Source: Chloroflexota bacterium (GTDB lineage Bacteria; Chloroflexota; Dehalococcoidia; JACQUE01). Taken from it: DNA of 5,046 bases. How positions within the stretch are numbered: position 1 is the stretch's first letter; each line of letters begins with the position of its first letter. Location of the stretch: contig JACQUE010000052.1 of the NCBI GenBank assembly GCA_016210425.1, positions 1-5,046 of the forward strand. The letters run 5' to 3'. The position numbers and the translations under genes are program-made. Under the pieces are notes generated by a model. It was given only the letters and a program-made list of their open reading frames with translations, was not told the origin of the DNA and searched no databases. Of this stretch, positions 1 through 4,579 are shown piece by piece.

Positions 1-1
1 G

Positions 2-340
2 AAGCTGACTGACGCCGACCTCGTCTTCACCGGCGAGGGCCGCCTGGACAGCCAGAGCCTCTATGGCAAGACAACCGTGGGCGTGGCGCGGCTGGCGAAG
101 CGCCACGGCGTGCCGATTGTAGCGCTGGCTGGCAGTCTAGGCGAAGGACACGAGGCGCTCTACGGCGAGGGCATCGACGCGGCGCTGAGCATCACAGATG
201 AACCGATGACGCTGGAAGAGGCCTCGGCTGAGGCCGAGCGCCTCATCGCCAATGCGGCCGAGCGGGCGCTGCGCCTAATGGCGGTGGGAGCGAAGCTAAG
301 AGATAAGGGCCTGGAACTCCGCCTGGATGTCGATCTCTAA
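2..340 (+). CDS. Glycerate kinase, type 1 (GlxK/GarK family), C-terminal part; 5' end outside window
   Basis: Phosphorylates glycerate with ATP, giving 2- or 3-phosphoglycerate depending on subgroup; a cytosolic enzyme that ends glyoxylate, glycolate or sugar-acid breakdown. The frame is open from base 2 and gives 112 residues before TAA; the family is usually about 370-380 residues, so only the last third is here and the true start lies to the left. The visible part opens with ADLVFTGEGRLDSQSLYGK, the conserved GEGxxDxQ...GK signature of this family. It is followed by GVARLAKRHGVPIVALAGSL, a typical strand-helix-strand, and a closing amphipathic helix (EEASAEAERLIANAAERALR). An internal GTG at 77 is not the start because the signature lies upstream of it. 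The last 45 bp overlap the 3' end of the convergent dehydrogenase gene. Family assignment is confident; which phosphoglycerate isomer is made cannot be told. Confidence 0.9.
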   Translation, partial: KLTDADLVFTGEGRLDSQSLYGKTTVGVARLAKRHGVPIVALAGSLGEGHEALYGEGIDAALSITDEPMTLEEASAEAERLIANAAERALRLMAVGAKLRDKGLELRLDVDL

Positions 341-1378
341 TGCCAACTTGCCGAGCGATGACACAACGTCGGGATGCAGCGGTATCCCCTTAGCAAGGCG
401 CTCTCGCTCCGCTTCCGCCTCTTTCTCGCCTGGTACCAGCACCCGCTCGGCACCCTCCACGGGTGGCGTTGCCCGCAGAGCACGCATCATCTCGTCCATC
501 ATCGCCTTGAAGTCGGCAGCGGGCCGGAAGGCGTCGATGCGGAAGGCGGCGAAGAAGTGCCCCATCTCGCCTGTCGTGCGGCTGAGCATCGTGCTGTAAC
601 CCATGCCGGAGAGCACGCCGCATAGGATGTCGACCAGGACGGCCAGGCCATAGCCCTTATAGCTGCTGAGCTCAGGCGTGGACCCTAGCGGTAGTAGCCC
701 TCCACCCTGGCGGGTGACGAAGGGGTCGTTGGTGGGCTTACCGTCCTTGTCGACGGCCCAGCCGAAGGGTATAAGCTCACCTTTGCGCCGCGCCAGCTCC
801 AGCTTGCCGCCCGCTACGACACTCGTTGCCATGTCCAGCAGGAAGGGCGGCTCCTGGCCGGCGGGGGCAGCTACGCTGATGGGGTTAGTGCCCAGCATGC
901 GCTCGCGGCCAAAAGTGGGCAGCACCGACGGCACGGTGTTGGTCATCGATATGCCGATCATATCGTGGGGCAGCGCCATCATGGCGTAGTGAAGTGCCGC
1001 GCCATAGTGGCGGCTGTTGGTGACGGCCACGGCGCCTACCCCCACCTGCGCAGCCTTGGCGATGGCTATCTCCATCGCCCGATGCGCCACAACCAGGCCC
1101 AGCCCGCCGTCGCCATCGATGAGGGCTGTGGACGGCGTCTCGTGCACGACCCTTATCTGCGGGTTAGCCTTGATGGTGCCGTTGCGCAGGCCGGGCGCAT
1201 AGCCGAAGTGCGTGCCTAGATGGGCCACCCCATGCGAGTCTATGCCCATCAGGTCGCCGTGCACCATGACCTCGGCAGCGATGACAGCGTCCTCAGACGG
1301 CAGACCCAGGCGCTTGTAGGCCGCGGCCACAAAATCCCGTAGGCGTCCGTGGTCGAAGCGCCGGTACTCCTCGCTCAT
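296..1378 (-). CDS. Malate/L-lactate dehydrogenase family (Ldh2/YiaK-like) NAD(P)-dependent oxidoreductase
   Basis: Soluble NAD(P)-dependent enzyme that interconverts a 2-oxo acid and a 2-hydroxy acid; the family includes malate, sulfolactate, ureidoglycolate and 2,3-diketo-L-gulonate (YiaK) dehydrogenases, and the substrate cannot be read from sequence. 360 residues, full family length. Landmarks from the chosen start: GDLMGIDSHGVAHL (41-54, with the family's catalytic His at 49), DGDGGLGLVVAHRAM (88-102), VGAVAVTNSRHYGAA (114-128), GRERMLGTNPISVAAPAG (157-174), LLDMATS (180-186), SSYKGYGLAVLVDIL (238-252), and the usual C-terminal VPGEKEAEAERERLAKGIPL (315-334). An in-frame ATG at 1429 would add 17 residues inside the aldolase gene. 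The ATG at 1378 is preferred because GAGG (1388-1391) lies 9 nt upstream and the aldolase stop is 1 bp away, a typical coupled pair. The TAG stop lies inside the convergent glycerate kinase gene. Confidence 0.92.
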   Translation of the reverse strand: MSEEYRRFDHGRLRDFVAAAYKRLGLPSEDAVIAAEVMVHGDLMGIDSHGVAHLGTHFGYAPGLRNGTIKANPQIRVVHETPSTALIDGDGGLGLVVAHRAMEIAIAKAAQVGVGAVAVTNSRHYGAALHYAMMALPHDMIGISMTNTVPSVLPTFGRERMLGTNPISVAAPAGQEPPFLLDMATSVVAGGKLELARRKGELIPFGWAVDKDGKPTNDPFVTRQGGGLLPLGSTPELSSYKGYGLAVLVDILCGVLSGMGYSTMLSRTTGEMGHFFAAFRIDAFRPAADFKAMMDEMMRALRATPPVEGAERVLVPGEKEAEAERERLAKGIPLHPDVVSSLGKLALEIDIQAEFQALIS

Positions 1379-1379
1379 G

Positions 1380-2168
1380 CTAGATAACCTCGCGGCTGGC
1401 GGCTGCCCTCGCCTTAGCGACGACGGCAAGAGCGTCCTGAGCCGCCCTGGTCATGAAGCCGCTGTCGCCGCTGATGGCGATGAACTGGAAGCCCTCCTCG
1501 ATGCGCCGTAACACCTCCTGACCGCTGCCCGTGTGGATGCCGGCCGGGACGCCGTGGCGCTTGCCGGCCTCCAGAACCTTCGCCACTGCCGCCATGTGGT
1601 CGGGATGCGGGTTGTCCAGCCCTATAGGCAGACCCATGGAGGCGGCCAGGTCGTTGGGCCCGATGAAGAAGGCATCCACGCCCTCCACCGTCAGGATGTC
1701 GTCGACGTTACGCACGGCGTCGATGTGCTCGATCTGGACGATGACGGCGATCTCCTCGTTCGCGTGCTCCGGATAGTCGGCGCCCGCGTAGAGCGCCTTG
1801 CGGCCTCCGCCCATGCTCCTAAAGCCCTGGGGCGGGTAGCGCGAGGCCTGCACGGCGCGGATGGCGTCCTCTCGGCTGTTGATCATGGGCACTACCAGGC
1901 CGTAGGCCCCGGCGTCCAGAGAGCGCTTGATGAGTATGGGGTCGTTCCAGGCGAGGCGAACCATCGGGATGGTGTCGGTGGTGGAGATGGCCTGGAAGAT
2001 GGACTGGAGCATCCCCAAGTCGATGGCATAGTGCTCCTGGTCGACGGTCAGCCAGTCGAAGCCGGCGTGGGCCAGCATCTCAGCGGAGAGCGGGCTGCCC
2101 AGGTTGAGCCAGGTGCCGACCGTCGGCTCACCGCGCCGCCACTTCTCCTTCACCGTGTTTTTACGCAT
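1380..2168 (-). CDS. HpcH/HpaI-family class II aldolase (2-keto-3-deoxy acid aldolase type)
   Basis: Metal-dependent aldolase that cleaves 2-keto-3-deoxy acids to pyruvate (or a close analogue) and an aldehyde. Relatives are HpaI (4-hydroxy-2-oxoheptanedioate), GarL (2-dehydro-3-deoxyglucarate) and RhmA (2-keto-3-deoxyrhamnonate). 262 residues, normal length. All expected active-site features are visible: TVDQEH with catalytic His46, MVRLAWND with pyruvate-binding Arg71, LVVPMINSREDA (91-102), SRYPPQGFRSMGGG (109-122), metal ligand Glu147 in VQIEH, and metal ligand Asp173 in FFIGPNDLAASMG. The ATG at 2168 has a near-ideal AGGAGG (2174-2179) 5 nt upstream. It is transcribed ahead of the Ldh2-type dehydrogenase with 1 bp between them, so the dehydrogenase probably acts on the substrate or an aldehyde product (inference). 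Family certain, substrate unknown; GarL or RhmA activity are both possible. Confidence 0.92.
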   Translation of the reverse strand: MRKNTVKEKWRRGEPTVGTWLNLGSPLSAEMLAHAGFDWLTVDQEHYAIDLGMLQSIFQAISTTDTIPMVRLAWNDPILIKRSLDAGAYGLVVPMINSREDAIRAVQASRYPPQGFRSMGGGRKALYAGADYPEHANEEIAVIVQIEHIDAVRNVDDILTVEGVDAFFIGPNDLAASMGLPIGLDNPHPDHMAAVAKVLEAGKRHGVPAGIHTGSGQEVLRRIEEGFQFIAISGDSGFMTRAAQDALAVVAKARAAASREVI

Positions 2169-2173
2169 TTAGA

Positions 2174-2179
2174 CCTCCT
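2174..2179 (-). promoter_or_regulatory. Strong ribosome binding site of the aldolase gene
   Basis: AGGAGG on the minus strand, followed by TCTAA and then ATG at 2168. It matches the anti-Shine-Dalgarno core at good spacing and fixes the aldolase start. A small hairpin, CGGTC/GACCG with a 5-nt loop (2185-2199), lies five bases upstream of it in the same transcript; whether this affects translation is unknown. Confidence 0.75.
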
Positions 2180-2221
2180 AATCTCGGTCACCCCGACCGT
2201 GTCTAACGAGCGAACCTTGTA

Positions 2222-2243
2222 GGGGCAGTTCGCGAACCGCCCC
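2222..2243. repeat. 22-bp GC-rich palindrome, REP-like element
   Basis: The arms are GGGGC.GTTCG and CGAAC.GCCCC with no spacer. The only imperfection is the A/C pair at 2227 and 2238, which becomes a G-U wobble in minus-strand RNA, so the leftward transcript can form an 11-pair hairpin. It is preceded by TTGTA but lacks the matching TACA on the other side. It lies in the 127-bp gap between the flavodoxin and aldolase genes, probably inside the aldolase 5' leader. There is no T-run on either side, so it is a poor intrinsic terminator. From memory, similar palindromes recur between genes in Chloroflexota; only one copy is in this window. Confidence 0.6.
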
Positions 2244-2264
2244 AACCCTTTCTAGGCTGTGGTC

Positions 2265-2293
2265 ATGATAGCATCGAAGCAAGAGGCATACAA
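2265..2293 (-). promoter_or_regulatory. Candidate sigma70-type promoter for the aldolase-dehydrogenase pair
   Basis: Minus strand: TTGTAT (2288-2293) as -35, a 17-bp spacer, then TATCAT (2265-2270) as -10, which matches five of six consensus bases. Predicted transcription start near 2258, giving a leader of about 90 nt that holds the palindrome at 2222-2243 and the aldolase ribosome binding site. The -35 is weak (3 of 6) and overlaps the end of the flavodoxin gene. Confidence 0.4.
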
Positions 2294-2295
2294 TG

Positions 2296-2805
2296 CTAAG
2301 GATGACCCTGCCGTAGCGCCGCCTCAGCGACGCGTCTGCCCAGGGCTCGCGCCTGCTCCAGGTCCTCCGGCTGGACGCTGCCGCAGGCCGTCGCCCCGTA
2401 GTAGGAGCCTGAGGTGAGCATACGCGGGCTCCAGGGCAGCCCGGCGATGAGCATGCCGCCGGCCAGCATCCAGTGCAGCAGGCTCAGCAGGGTGAACTCG
2501 GTGCCGGCGGAGCGCGAACGGCTGGTTGTGAAGGCGGCCCCGATCTTGTTCAGGAGCGCCCGCTCCTCCCAGAGGTCGCCCAGCGAGTCCAGCCACAGCT
2601 TCAGCCTGCCGGTGATGCCGCTCCAGTTGGGGCAGCCCATTATGATGGCGTCGGCGGCCACAAGGTCGCCCGGTTGCGCCTCCTCGATCCGCCTCAGACT
2701 AACGCTGGCACCTGCCACATCCTCTGCGCCACGCGCTACGGCCTGGGCCAGCGGCTCGATCATGGAGCCTGTATTGTCGTAGATTATCAGGACGCTAACA
2801 GCCAC
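2296..2805 (-). CDS. WrbA/flavodoxin-like FMN-binding protein (NAD(P)H:quinone oxidoreductase type)
   Basis: Small flavodoxin-fold protein, most like the WrbA family of FMN-dependent NAD(P)H:quinone oxidoreductases; cytosolic, no signal peptide or membrane segment. 169 residues against about 200 for WrbA, so a compact member. N-terminal strand VSVLIIYDNTGSMIEPLAQAV (from residue 3) is the phosphate-binding loop for FMN; it reads NTGS, nearer flavodoxin than the YGH loop usual in WrbA. ADAIIMGCPNWSGITGRLKLWLD (51-73) and ERALLNKIGAAFTTSRSRSAGTE (81-103) match WrbA's second and third flavin regions. GLPWSP (122-127) and SGSYYGATA (132-140) continue the family pattern, and a final helix carries LGRRVAEAA. 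The start is GTG at 2805, with AGGAG (2815-2819) 9 nt upstream and only 5 bp after the HAD hydrolase stop, so the two are probably co-translated. Redox partner and substrate unknown. Confidence 0.82.
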   Translation of the reverse strand: MAVSVLIIYDNTGSMIEPLAQAVARGAEDVAGASVSLRRIEEAQPGDLVAADAIIMGCPNWSGITGRLKLWLDSLGDLWEERALLNKIGAAFTTSRSRSAGTEFTLLSLLHWMLAGGMLIAGLPWSPRMLTSGSYYGATACGSVQPEDLEQARALGRRVAEAALRQGHP

Positions 2806-2810
2806 TTCCC

Positions 2811-3521
2811 CTAGCTCCTGCTGCTTGGTTCTGCCGCTGGTTCCAACAACGAGCCAAAGAAGGGCAGCGCCGCTTGCAGGTCCTGGAAGACGAGCGTCGG
2901 CTGGTGCTGGGCGAGCTGCTCCGTGGAACTGGGGCCGGTGGCCACCCCTATCGTCCGCGCGCCGTTGGCCTTGCCCGACTCGATGTCATGCGCCGTGTCG
3001 CCTATGACATAGATATCTTCAAGGGCGAAGACGACGCTTGCTGCCTCCTGACAGCGCCTGATGGCCTCAGCCACCACCTCGGCCCGGACGATGGTTTCAT
3101 CGCCAAAGCCCCCCTCCTTAAAATACCCGGCCAGCTCGTAGCGCTCCAGCTTCATCATGCCGGAGCGGCGGAAGTTGCCTGTCGCCAGTCCTAGATAGGC
3201 GTGCTTGTGGGAGGACAAGAGTTCCAAGAGATCCATGACTCCAGGCAGGACCCTACCTGAGGCCTCGTAGAGGAGCCGGCCAAGGTGAATGAAGTAGGCT
3301 TCCTTGAGCTGGGCAATGACCCTGTCGCCATCGGAGATGCCGTGCAGCGCGATGGCGTCTTTGACGATGGCGAGGTCGGTACGCCCGGCGAAGGGGATGC
3401 CGTTGAAAGCATCGGTGATGCCAAAGAGCTCATAGAAGGCGATGGCCATCGAGCGGCTGCCCGCGCGGGCAGTGTCCACAAGGGTGAGGTCTATATCGAA
3501 AAGGAAGAGTCTAGGCTTCAG
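2811..3521 (-). CDS. HAD-superfamily hydrolase (phosphoglycolate-phosphatase-like), apparent CTG start
   Basis: Probable small-molecule phosphatase of the HAD superfamily with a helical cap. 236 residues from the proposed start. Motif I is FDIDLTLV with nucleophile Asp9 and acid/base Asp11; the cap spans roughly 20-90; motif II is Thr114 in LATGN; an Arg at 146 (GDETIVRAEVV) sits about where motif III normally has Lys; motif IV is GDTAHD with Asp175 and Asp179. The start is not an ATG: an ATG at 3590 would add 23 residues, lies inside the upstream paralogue and has no ribosome binding site. GGAGGGAGG followed by TAAAT leads directly to CTG at 3521, seven codons before the motif I Phe. About half its residues match the interrupted gene upstream. 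Substrate unknown; Gph-like phosphoglycolate activity is possible but unproven. Confidence 0.85.
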   Translation of the reverse strand: MKPRLFLFDIDLTLVDTARAGSRSMAIAFYELFGITDAFNGIPFAGRTDLAIVKDAIALHGISDGDRVIAQLKEAYFIHLGRLLYEASGRVLPGVMDLLELLSSHKHAYLGLATGNFRRSGMMKLERYELAGYFKEGGFGDETIVRAEVVAEAIRRCQEAASVVFALEDIYVIGDTAHDIESGKANGARTIGVATGPSSTEQLAQHQPTLVFQDLQAALPFFGSLLEPAAEPSSRS

Positions 3522-3526
3522 ATTTA

Positions 3527-3535
3527 CCTCCCTCC
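3527..3535 (-). promoter_or_regulatory. Ribosome binding site that points to a CTG start (intact HAD gene)
   Basis: GGAGGGAGG on the minus strand, then TAAAT, then CTG AAG CCT. No ATG, GTG or TTG lies in frame between this site and motif I of the HAD hydrolase, so CTG at 3521 is the best initiator. It sits in the 38-bp gap after the TAG of the upstream HAD pseudogene. Confidence 0.65.
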
Positions 3536-3559
3536 AAGTGTTTGAGGTCAGCTTGCTCC

Positions 3560-4288
3560 CTATGCAAGCCCGCCCATGAATCCGGACCATTCGGGAACGG
3601 ACAGCATAGAGGCCATAGTCGGTATTGCCACAGTGAGGTCCGGGAGGAGCAACGTTGGCTGGTGGGCAGCGAGATCACCGTGGGACGAGGAGCCCGTGGC
3701 GACGCCGATGGTGCGGAAGCCATTGACCCGCCCGGCTTCTATGTCGTGTGGCATATCGCCCACCACAAACACATCCTCCCCGTCGAAGACTTCGCCGAAG
3801 GCCTCCTCGCAGCGGCGAGCGGCTGCCGCCACTACATCCACACGCCGCAGCAGCCCGTCACCGAAACCTCCCTCGGAGATGTGCTCGATAAGCCCGAAGT
3901 GTTCCAGCTTCAGCAGCGCACAGCACCGGAAGTTACCCGTGGCGATGCCGGCATAGAGTCCAGGATGTCCGTCTATCCACTGCAACAGATCGGCGGCGCC
4001 AGGCAGAGGCCGCCCCTCCGTCGACTCGGCGAGGGCCTTGCGGAGATTACGGACGTAGACGTCCGTGAAGGAGTCTATCGCCCGGCTCCAGTCGCCGTCT
4101 TACACCAGGCCCCGGCTCGCCAGCGCCTCCCGCACCAGGCTGAAGGCCGTGCCCGCACCCAGGCGCATGCCTTTCAACCCATCGCTGATGCCGAAGACCT
4201 CCTGGAATGCCCGACTCATTGCCGGCCCGTCGGCGCGAGTGGCGATTAGAGTTGAATCTATGTCAAAAAGGAAAAGCTTCGGCTTCAG
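3560..4288 (-). pseudogene. HAD-superfamily hydrolase interrupted by one in-frame TAA (codon 63)
   Basis: Tandem paralogue of the downstream HAD hydrolase. Reading from CTG at 4288 gives LKPKLFLFDIDSTLI (motif I, Asp9 and Asp11), 62 codons in all, then TAA at 4100-4102. The same frame continues without further breaks for 179 codons to TAG at 3560-3562. The continuation keeps PLPGAADLL, GIATGNFR (motif II Thr) and VGDMPHDIEAG (motif IV with both Asp). By hand alignment about 55% of the last 116 residues match the intact copy. The stop aligns with Ser63 there (GISDGD against GLV-stop-DGD), so a TCA-to-TAA change would explain it. With no frameshift and intact catalytic residues on both sides, it is either a very recent nonsense mutation or a base-calling error. 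A shorter product from ATG 3985 would lack the nucleophile and cap, so independent function is unlikely. The start is again CTG, with GGGAGG (4295-4300) 6 nt upstream. Confidence 0.8.
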
Positions 4289-4294
4289 GATCTG

Positions 4295-4300
4295 CCTCCC
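4295..4300 (-). promoter_or_regulatory. Ribosome binding site before the CTG of the interrupted HAD gene
   Basis: GGGAGG on the minus strand, six bases before CTG at 4288. The frame upstream of that CTG runs to a TAA at 4331-4333 with no ATG, GTG or TTG, and the first downstream ATG falls after motif I, so CTG is almost the only start that yields a complete HAD protein. Confidence 0.6.
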
Positions 4301-4321
4301 GCGGCTCTGGCGCCGATCAGC

Positions 4322-4350
4322 AATGTAACATTAACCCGTCCCCTGCACAA
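4322..4350 (-). promoter_or_regulatory. Weak candidate promoter for the leftward HAD-flavodoxin unit
   Basis: Minus strand: TTGTGC (4345-4350), a 17-bp spacer, then TACATT (4322-4327, 4 of 6 consensus). Predicted start near 4315, about 27 nt before the CTG start codon. Its -10 lies within the palindrome AATGT-A-ACATT (4322-4332), and its -35 lies within CTGCAC-AA-GTGCAG. The hexamers are poor, so this is tentative. Confidence 0.25.
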
Positions 4351-4361
4351 GTGCAGACGGG
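4335..4361. repeat. Interrupted inverted repeat CCCGT..CTGCAC-AA-GTGCAG-ACGGG
   Basis: The inner arms CTGCAC (4343-4348) and GTGCAG (4351-4356) are perfect around AA. The outer arms CCCGT (4335-4339) and ACGGG (4357-4361) also pair, leaving CCC (4340-4342) as a bulge. There is no T-run, so it is not an ordinary terminator. Its place just upstream of the HAD gene fits an operator or a 5'-leader hairpin; no regulator gene is in view. Confidence 0.45.
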
Positions 4362-4437
4362 GCAAGCAGCGTGATATCCGCGAGGGAAACGCTTAATAGT
4401 GTGGGAGGGGTGCTCAGATAAGCTATTGCGTCGGGCG

Positions 4438-4466
4438 TTGCCAAATCTCACATATGGGGTTAATAT
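4438..4466 (+). promoter_or_regulatory. Sigma70-type promoter for the corrinoid-protein gene
   Basis: TTGCCA (4438-4443, five of six -35 consensus bases), a 17-bp spacer, and TAATAT (4461-4466, four of six). It lies at the most AT-rich point of the intergenic region. Transcription would start near 4473, giving a leader of about 107 nt that holds the hairpin at 4494-4521 and the ribosome binding site at 4568. Confidence 0.5.
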
Positions 4467-4481
4467 TTCATGTGAATTATT
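4462..4481. repeat. AT-rich imperfect palindrome over the -10 (possible operator)
   Basis: AATA-T-TTCA-TG-TGAA-T-TATT is symmetrical at 16 of 20 positions and covers the -10 and likely start site of the rightward promoter. A second symmetry, TCACAT (4448-4453) and ATGTGA (4470-4475), brackets the -10 with 16 bp between. Position and symmetry suggest a dimeric regulator site; no regulator is visible in the window. Confidence 0.35.
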
Positions 4482-4493
4482 CGCAAAGATGGC

Positions 4494-4521
4494 TCTCGCC
4501 GGTTTCGGCTAGCCGGCGAGA
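4494..4521 (+). other. Strong GC-rich hairpin in the corrinoid-gene leader
   Basis: TCTCGCCGG (4494-4502) pairs perfectly with CCGGCGAGA (4513-4521); a further G-U and an A-U pair close a six-base loop. No T-run follows on either strand, so it is unlikely to be a simple terminator. It lies about 20 nt after the predicted transcription start and 46 nt before the ribosome binding site, so an RNA-stability or attenuation role is possible but unproven. Confidence 0.45.
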
Positions 4522-4579
4522 CGCACCAGCTATGTCAGGGCTGTGTCGTCTATAGGCAAGAAGCTTGAAGGAGTAGCGC

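Larger units (their letters stand above)
4289..4579. other. Divergent intergenic control region
   Basis: 291 bp between the leftward HAD gene and the rightward corrinoid-protein gene, with no coding potential I can support. It contains inverted repeats at 4322-4332 and 4335-4361, a rightward promoter at 4438-4466, an AT-rich imperfect palindrome at 4462-4481, and a strong hairpin at 4494-4521. The AT-rich patch around 4440-4490 contrasts with the GC-rich flanks, as expected of a promoter. I looked for B12-box and other riboswitch cores near the corrinoid gene and saw no convincing match. Confidence 0.7.

Noticed and set aside
220..240. Hairpin-forming GCCTC/GAGGC inside the glycerate kinase gene
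   Set aside because: It is explained by repeated Ala/Glu codons in a helix-coding stretch and lies within the reading frame.
1379..1429. Longer dehydrogenase start at ATG 1429
   Set aside because: It would add 17 Arg/Pro/Ser-rich residues inside the aldolase gene; ATG 1378 has its own ribosome binding site and begins where the family begins.
1533..2222. 229-codon open frame on the + strand opposite the aldolase gene
   Set aside because: The minus-strand frame has every aldolase motif and a strong ribosome binding site; the + translation is His/Gly/Val-rich with no family pattern, a GC-driven shadow.
3560..3985. Separate small gene starting at ATG 3985
   Set aside because: It is the C-terminal part of the interrupted HAD gene, lacks the nucleophile and cap, and has frame-conserved HAD sequence upstream of the ATG.
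4100..4102. Recoded selenocysteine or pyrrolysine codon
   Set aside because: The codon is TAA, not TGA or TAG, and the aligned residue in the paralogue is Ser.
3542..4249. 235-codon open frame on the + strand opposite the interrupted HAD gene
   Set aside because: It has no stop where the HAD gene does, but its Arg/His/Gln-rich translation matches nothing I know, while the minus strand keeps clear HAD motifs.
4494..4521. Intrinsic terminator
   Set aside because: The hairpin is strong but no T-run follows in either direction, and both flanking genes are transcribed away from it.
4289..4579. Cobalamin riboswitch ahead of the corrinoid gene
   Set aside because: I could not find the B12 box or its conserved core; GAGGGAAACGC near 4381 is only a superficial likeness.
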